This document shows, piece after piece, positions 58,395 to 64,000 of a DNA stretch of 64,000 bases (positions are counted from its first letter, which is position 1; the number at the start of each line of letters is the position of its first letter). The translations under genes were made by a program, and so were the position numbers. The notes under the pieces were generated by a model. The model was not told the DNA's origin, searched no databases, and saw only the letters and a program-made list of their open reading frames with translations. The DNA is taken from NCBI RefSeq assembly GCF_019578655.1, contig NC_063262.1:627582-691581 (forward strand), given 5' to 3'. Origin of the DNA: Ricinus communis. Lineage: Eukaryota; Streptophyta; Magnoliopsida; Malpighiales; Euphorbiaceae.

Positions 58395-58829
58395 ATGGAT
58401 TCTGGAACTCAGTCTAACTCAATTCAAGACATCTTTGATTCGTCGCTGAATCTGGAGGATACCCACTTCAAACAAGGCTATGAAGAAGGTTACAGCCATG
58501 GTTTAATCTCTGGAAAAGAGGAGTCTCGACAAGTGGGTCTCAAGACAGGCTTTGAGGTTGGTGAAGAAGTTGGGTTTTATCAGGGTTGTGTTGATATCTG
58601 GAGCTCAGTTGTTCGGATTGACCCGGATGCATTCTCTGATAGATTTAAAAAGACCGTTAAACAAATTAAAGAGCTGATTGAGAGATACCCTTTATTGGAT
58701 CCTGAGATTGAGAGTGTACAAGATATTATGGATAGTTTGAGGTTGAAGTTTAAGGTCATAACAGGTGGTAATAAGGATGTGAATTTGGTTTACGATGGTT
58801 ATCCTAAACCCAAAGTTGTTGACTTTTGA
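58395..58829 (+). CDS. LTO1: LTO1/ORAOV1 (Yae1-domain) homologue
   Basis: A single-exon frame of 144 codons. Residues 27-65 show the Yae1 N-terminal pattern of glycines every four residues: FKQGYEEGYSHGLISGKEES, then VGLKTGFEVGEEVGFYQG. The rest is helical (FKKTVKQIKELIERYPLLDP). In yeast and humans Yae1 and Lto1 form an adapter that brings the cytosolic iron-sulfur assembly machinery to the ribosome recycling factor ABCE1/Rli1. Length and the missing second Yae1 domain fit LTO1 better than YAE1. The start follows a Kozak-like context (TTTACATGG). Which partner gene serves as YAE1 cannot be seen here. Confidence 0.85.
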   Translation: MDSGTQSNSIQDIFDSSLNLEDTHFKQGYEEGYSHGLISGKEESRQVGLKTGFEVGEEVGFYQGCVDIWSSVVRIDPDAFSDRFKKTVKQIKELIERYPLLDPEIESVQDIMDSLRLKFKVITGGNKDVNLVYDGYPKPKVVDF

Positions 58830-59620
58830 GGGATTGTAGCTGTATAGAGCTAATTTTTTCTGGAGTTTAGAAAGTACAAGTTTCTAGTACATGAGAAAAT
58901 TATTCTCTTTGTTTTAGTTATCTCAAGTGCTTGAATTTTAATTGCTCAGTTGTTTTTTATTTTCCTGTTTCTTTTGGCCATTTTTGTCAAGAATGTAATT
59001 TGATACTTATATGCTCAAATGCCTTGAATTAATTTTCAGCTGAATTTTATGCAAGACATAATGTTAATCGAAACAGTTTTGGTTTTGGTTTTCTTGTGAT
59101 GTGTTTTGGCTGATGGTTACTAAATAAAGTTCTCATTTGTGCAAATAATATATTGCTAAAATTGAAAAGTAACACTGCTAGAACTTAGGAACCAATGGCT
59201 GCAACCTAAGTGTACATTTGGCTGATTGAGCTCAGCCCAATTTGAAAATGAAAGAATTTTTCAGATATGGAAGATTATGACGATTGCAGTTCATATGCAG
59301 ACAAAGTTTGTTTATAGCTATGGGGACTAATTAGTATAGACTCTACATCCAATTCTGTTCTCTTTCCAAGGTTTATTTGATTGTTTTGATCTCTATTTTC
59401 ACTTCTCCTATGCTCAGAATTGTTACCATTGTTTACTATGTGTATTACATTTGAGAGGCTGCTTTACTTCTGCAATCAGTTTAACTAACTGCCTCAGGCA
59501 TTGTGGTCCCCTGGAATCTTAACCGCATTATCTCTTGACAATGCAATTTTTATCATCTAATTTTTATCATCTAAGTTTATCTCCCTGTGCAGCTTGTAAA
59601 AGGGAGCAAGGAAGATAAAA
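58830..59620. other. Intergenic and 5' UTR of the formiminotransferase gene
   Basis: No gene is seen. CTCCCTGTGCAG at 59581-59592 looks like a splice acceptor 28 bp before the next ATG, which suggests an intron in the 5' UTR. Confidence 0.5.
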
Positions 59621-61175
59621 ATGCTCAAGTGGACTCTTGCTTGCTGCAAGGTCTACATATCTGAAACCCGAAACAAGGCTGCTTTAGCATCAATTGAAAA
59701 AGCTGCAAAGCTATTCCCTCAAGCACCTATTATCAATAGGTTTGAGGATGCGACCTACAATAGAGTTGGTTATACTCTTGTCTCAAGCTTGGCTCCAAAG
59801 CCGTCTTCAGGTTCTTGTTCTTTGAGGAGTGCTGTGCTTGCCATGGTTAAAGCTGCTTTTGAAGCTATTGACTTTGAGCAGCATTCTGGAAGTCATCCTC
59901 GGCTTGGTGTTGTCGACCACATTTGCTTTCATCCTTTAGCACGTGCATCTTTGGACCAAGTAGCAGAAATTGCGAAGTCCTTGGCAGTAGATGTTGGCTC
60001 TGGTCTTCAAGGTTTGATCTCTTTGACATGATTTTAACATAGCCTAGTGGTATTCTAGGAAAAAAGACAATTCTAGAATTCGGGTAGCCAAAGTGATAGT
60101 TGATTATCCATCTGCTTTCTCATTTGGTTTGTCATATACTCATATTTGGTTTTCCTTGATGGTTTTGTGAATTGTATGAGTTAAAGTGAAGGGTCATTTC
60201 AACCAAAAATAAACTGATGGTGCTGATGCCTGATCCTACTATTTTGTTCTGTTAATTCCAATCAGAAACTGTCATTTAGCTATCAGTGAACTGACAGCAG
60301 AAACTAATTCACGTTGTAATCTACTCAAAACAGTCAGTTTGAACTGGAAAACTTGGAACAAGCATTATAGCTTTTTATTTTAGCAACAATTCCTTGTAAC
60401 TGGAGCTATAATAATAATGTTCATTGATTGACCTTGTAACTGGAGCTATAATAATAATGTTCTTATACACATGATCTTAATTGTTCTGTTTTTTGATACC
60501 TGGAATTCATTGTCTGTTAAGTGTTTGAACATCCTTTTAATACTTCAGATAATATTTATCTTTATGCTCCCAATTTTGTGTATATTTCATGAGTTTTTGC
60601 TTCCCCATTGGATCACTTTTATAGTTATATTATTTTTCTGCTGATGATCGTATATATAGCTTGCAGTTCCTACCTTCCTGTATGGAGCTGCCCATCAACA
60701 AGGAAGAAAACTTGATTCAATCAGAAGAGAACTGGGTTATTTCAAGCCAAATTCTGGAAACCAATGGACAGGGGGACCAAAAGCCGAGTCCTTGCCAATG
60801 AAACCAGATGAAGGTCCAACTCAAACGAATCAAGAAAAAGGCGTAGTGGTAATTGGAGCAACCCAGTGGGTTGACAACTACAATATCCCCATCTTCTCCA
60901 CTGATATCGCCGCTGTTCGTAGAATTGCAAAACAAGTTAGTGGGCGAGGAGGTGGGCTCGCATCAGTACAAACCATGGCACTTGCGCATGGTGATGACAT
61001 AATTGAAGTTGCTTGTAACTTGTTGGAACCAAGTAAAGTTGGAGGAGAAAGAGTTCAGCAAGAAGTTGAAAGGCTTGCAGAGGAAGAGGGTATGGCTGTG
61101 GGGAAGGGGTATTTTACAGATTTATCACAGGAAAAAATTATTGAAAGTTACTTGAAGTCAAGTCCTTTAATTTAA
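59621..61175 (+). CDS. Formiminotransferase N-domain protein (folate-binding, At2g20830-like)
   Basis: Two exons (59621-60011, 60667-61175) code 299 residues. It matches the formiminotransferase N-terminal and C-terminal subdomains: MLKWTLACCKVYISETRN, NRFEDATYNRVGYTLVSSL, SGSHPRLGVVDHICFHPL with the conserved HPR-hydrophobic-G active-site loop, then VPTFLYGAAHQQGRKLDSIR, GRGGGLASVQTMALAHGDDI and KVGGERVQQEVERLAEEEG. In animals this domain moves a formimino group from formiminoglutamate to tetrahydrofolate and is fused to a cyclodeaminase; the plant protein stands alone, and its substrate in plants is not established. No organelle targeting peptide is evident. Length is as usual for the plant family. 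Confidence 0.93.
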
Positions 61176-62243
61176 GTATTGTCCTAGAGAAGGTATCATT
61201 CTTTCCGATGATATAATAAAATCTGCCAATTTTTCTGATAATTTTCCGACTTCCAGCAGATGTTATTTTAAGTGATTGTCCAGATACAGGAAGATTGCAT
61301 GTTTCTTTTTCTCCATGATGATCTTAGAAGCGGCCAGTTTTGGTGTCATTTCTTAAAGACTGCTCGTATATATAGCAATCCGTGAACATCTAACTCTTGC
61401 CATGCCCACCCACCCACCAAAAACTAAAAAAATAATGGAAAAATAACTGTAAATACATCTTCTGTTTCAGCCTTAAGGGTTGTTCCATTCCTGTCTCAAG
61501 ATTCCATTTTCCATTCGAGGGTCTTTTAGTTTTTCTTTTGCTTCTTCTATTGGGATGAAGTGGTGGATTCAACATATTAAATTGTAAGAGGATAAGATTT
61601 GTCTGTAAGAGATTTCTTATATGTTTTAAATGTTGTTGATCTCTCTCTTTTTTTAGTCGCTTTTCAAATCATCATCACTGTTGCCACATCAAATTCCAAT
61701 CGAACTGAAGATTCCATCATGTTGATGGAAATTTCTGTGCTACTGGCGGCCAAGAAGAAATAGAGACATTAATCTAGCTTTTAAGTTTAATGTCCTTAAG
61801 AATTGTTTGTTTAAGATATTTGAAAAGCTATAAAATATGCTGAGAGATCCCATGCCATGCATAAAATTAGGGTCCACAAATAATTCTGAAAATTGATTTA
61901 TTCATTTGTTTAGCCATCACATTAACATACATTAGCCTCACAATTAGATGAATTTTGCCTCCCAATCAGCAATCTCATTGTGTAACAACACAAGGCACTT
62001 GATGGATATTATATTTTAGCCTCTAGACATTATTTGGTTTATTGTGCCAGGTGTCCTCTACTCACCATGGTTTTTTAATAAAGGTTTAATTACACATGAT
62101 TATCCCCTCCTTTGTAACTCAAAAAACAAGTATGCCATTAGTTCAAAATGCTATTACCAAGTTAGCATCATAATCTTGAATTATATCCTATCCAATGAGA
62201 CTGGAAATCACATCTGAGATGAGATTTTTTTTCCAAAGCTTTT
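61176..62243. other. Intergenic, no gene seen
   Basis: 3' UTR of the formiminotransferase gene, then AT-rich DNA. No supported feature. Confidence 0.5.
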
Positions 62244-62853
62244 GGATAAAGGGTTAATTTAAGCCCTGTACTTAATACCCAATGGTGAAATACACCAAAT
62301 TTAAATTTTTCAGTGAATAGTTTTATGATACTCGTATACATCCAATTTAAATTTTTTCAGCAAATAGCTCTATGAATTCGTGTTCAATGATCAAATACAT
62401 TCAATTTAAGATTTTTTAAAAAGTGAAATAACATTAAATTTTCAAATTTTAATGAATTATAAAAATTAATAATAATATTTATTTTATTAATTTATTGATA
62501 CAATATTTAGTGATTTATTATAAAAGAGCATATTAGTAAAACTCAAAATTTGAATTTAATTAATCTAAAAATGATAAGTATTGAATAAGTCAAATTTTAA
62601 CTTTCTTAACTTATAGGTTTGTAATTCGTTATTTTTAGATCAATTAAATTTAAATTTTAAATTTTATCAAACACACTATTGTACAGTGCGTCACTAGATA
62701 TTATATCAATAAATTAATGAAATAAATATTATTTTTAAAATTAGATATATTTAACCCTTAGGCACAAGTTTAAAAAATTATTTATTATAAAAGTTTAAAT
62801 TGAATGTATTTGATCCTTGAATATAAATTTAGAGTCAAATTAGCCCTTTATCC
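62244..62853. mobile_element. Foldback/MITE-like element, a long imperfect inverted repeat
   Basis: The left end GGATAAAGGGTTAATTT and the right end AAATTAGCCCTTTATCC are inverted repeats. The similarity continues inward over almost the whole length: for example AATTTATTGATACAATATTTAG on the left (split here: AATTTATTGATA, then CAATATTTAG) against the inverted TTAATTTATTGATATAATAT and CTAGTGA on the right, and TAATCTAAAAATGATA against the inverted TTGATCTAAAAATAA. The arms are about 300 bp each with a small centre near 62550-62600. There is no coding capacity. I could not define a clean target duplication, so the family is open. Confidence 0.75.
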
Positions 62854-64000
62854 AGCAACTTTTTGAGTTGCAACCCTAATGGAGGGAGAGAATGGTGTGT
62901 ATGAGTGGGTATTACCTTGTATAGAGGTCAAAAACCCCACATAAATACTGCTAACTTTTCTTATTCCATCTTATGCCATAAGCAAGGTTAACATATTATT
63001 TAAATTACTTATTGCATTTTTATCAAATTTATATAATAAATTATATAACCATCAAGATCAAACAAGCATCTTAATTCTTAAATATTGGATTGGACTACCC
63101 TGCAACTTTTTTTCTTTAATCAATTAGGCCTAGAAACAAGCAAAAAATATCTAATAATTGGAACATCATTATCATTGCAGTTAATTCAACCACAGATAAC
63201 AGGGCAACATGTACACCTGCCAAAGCGAAAAGCAATTTCAAATTTTCAGCTAACAAACAACAATCTGATGTGGGCATTAATTTTCCATTTTGTACATCAG
63301 AATGATGACACAAGAACCTGTAAAAGAAAATGCCGTGATTCTTGTTTTAACCCTCAATAAGGAAGTTTCAATCTTTCAAAAGATGTGCTTCGATATCAAG
63401 TTAAGTTCTTGGATCTTTCTTGCATTTGTTTCCTTATCCATATGATGCACAAAGCTTTCTTGTTCATACGTGTCTGCAATAAAATATGGTGCCAGTGCAG
63501 TACCATGTGAACCATGATTGTAGATAAATAATCCTCTTTTATCGATAGTTACAGATTTAAGGGTCCAGAAGTGGGGACATTGACTTAAATAAGAGTTGTG
63601 CAATGCTGACTCATATGTACCAAGATATTTGGATATTCATGTCTTATATATGCAGACATCCTTTCGCTGAAGACCTAAAACAGAAGGCATCACAACGAAG
63701 GCAAAGCAAAGCAGCAAGGAAAGTAATGGAACTTAACTCAAGTTGCAAGGTAACTAGTACTAACTTCAAAATAATGTCAAAATCAAATTGGCTCTCTTTC
63801 TCTTTCTCGTGTTTCTGGTTTTCTGCCTTCTTTCTTTTTCAGTTTTCTTTTAATTTCAGGTTTTTCTTGCTTAAAGTTGCATGTCTAGTCGCTCATGTGT
63901 CTGCTTTTAAATAGAAATTATCTAAATAACATAGCCAAAAATCTCTGCTCGTGCCAGAAAGTTCCAAACACTCAACTCACTCTTCTATGCAGTACATGAA
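62854..64000. other. Intergenic to the window end, no gene supported
   Basis: AT-rich. Short open frames on both strands (63085-63360, 63603-63914) show no domain. A neighbouring gene may begin beyond the right edge. Confidence 0.4.

Noticed and set aside
1..64000. tRNA, rRNA and CRISPR arrays
   Set aside because: No A/B box pair with tRNA folding, no rRNA stretch (only short guide complements) and no repeat-spacer array were found.

Overview
This is a plant nuclear genome window. The genes are intron-rich with GT-AG splice sites, the intergenic DNA is AT-rich, and the products are plant-specific: external alternative NAD(P)H dehydrogenases, a TIC20 chloroplast import protein, a GAUT galacturonosyltransferase, a QWRF protein, TIR-NBS-LRR fragments and a Ty1/copia retrotransposon. 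It fits a eudicot, probably a rosid; I cannot name the species from sequence alone.

Layout, left to right. (1) 33-7551, minus: VPS18, 3' end off the window. (2) 8045-9376, plus: an intronless basic coiled-coil protein, divergent from VPS18, with G2/M-type (MSA) promoter motifs. (3) 10704-13439 and 14636-18811, minus: tandem external NAD(P)H dehydrogenase genes with matching ten-exon structures; the first has NADH-type and the second NADPH-type cofactor residues. (4) 19450-21190, minus: a spliced transcript with no evident protein whose intron carries small nucleolar RNAs. Two are assigned by rRNA-complementary guides (U38-like and U40-like), and a further pair of related structured RNAs is unclassified. 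It shares a telo-box/site II promoter with (5) 21408-22861, plus: a chloroplast membrane protein, likely EMB1923. (6) 23542-25268, minus: an F-box/FBD/LRR protein.

(7) 27130-37985 is an accessory block of dead resistance-gene DNA: the 3' part of one TNL gene, split by a copia element (27971-32619, 5-bp target duplication CAATC), then a second TNL pseudogene with many stops and frameshifts. (8) 38452-40502, plus: TIC20-IV. (9) 42458-46868, plus: GAUT10-like. (10) 47924-50719, plus: a QWRF microtubule protein. (11) 51749-52926, plus: a 95-residue, probably mitochondrial, one-span protein. (12) 54692-57211, minus: an unknown membrane-anchored coiled-coil protein. (13) 58395-58829, plus: LTO1/Yae1-like. 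(14) 59621-61175, plus: formiminotransferase N-domain protein. (15) 61176-64000: intergenic, with a roughly 610-bp foldback element.

The genes do not form one pathway. Two share a promoter with a neighbour (VPS18 with the 8045 gene; the snoRNA host with EMB1923). From memory, the order NDB - GAUT10 - QWRF3 - small protein - formiminotransferase resembles Arabidopsis At2g20800-At2g20830, while NDB1 - EMB1923 resembles At4g28220-At4g28210. The window may therefore keep the ancestral order from which those two Arabidopsis segments derive. The least expected content is the snoRNA cluster, which protein-based annotation would leave as empty intergenic DNA.
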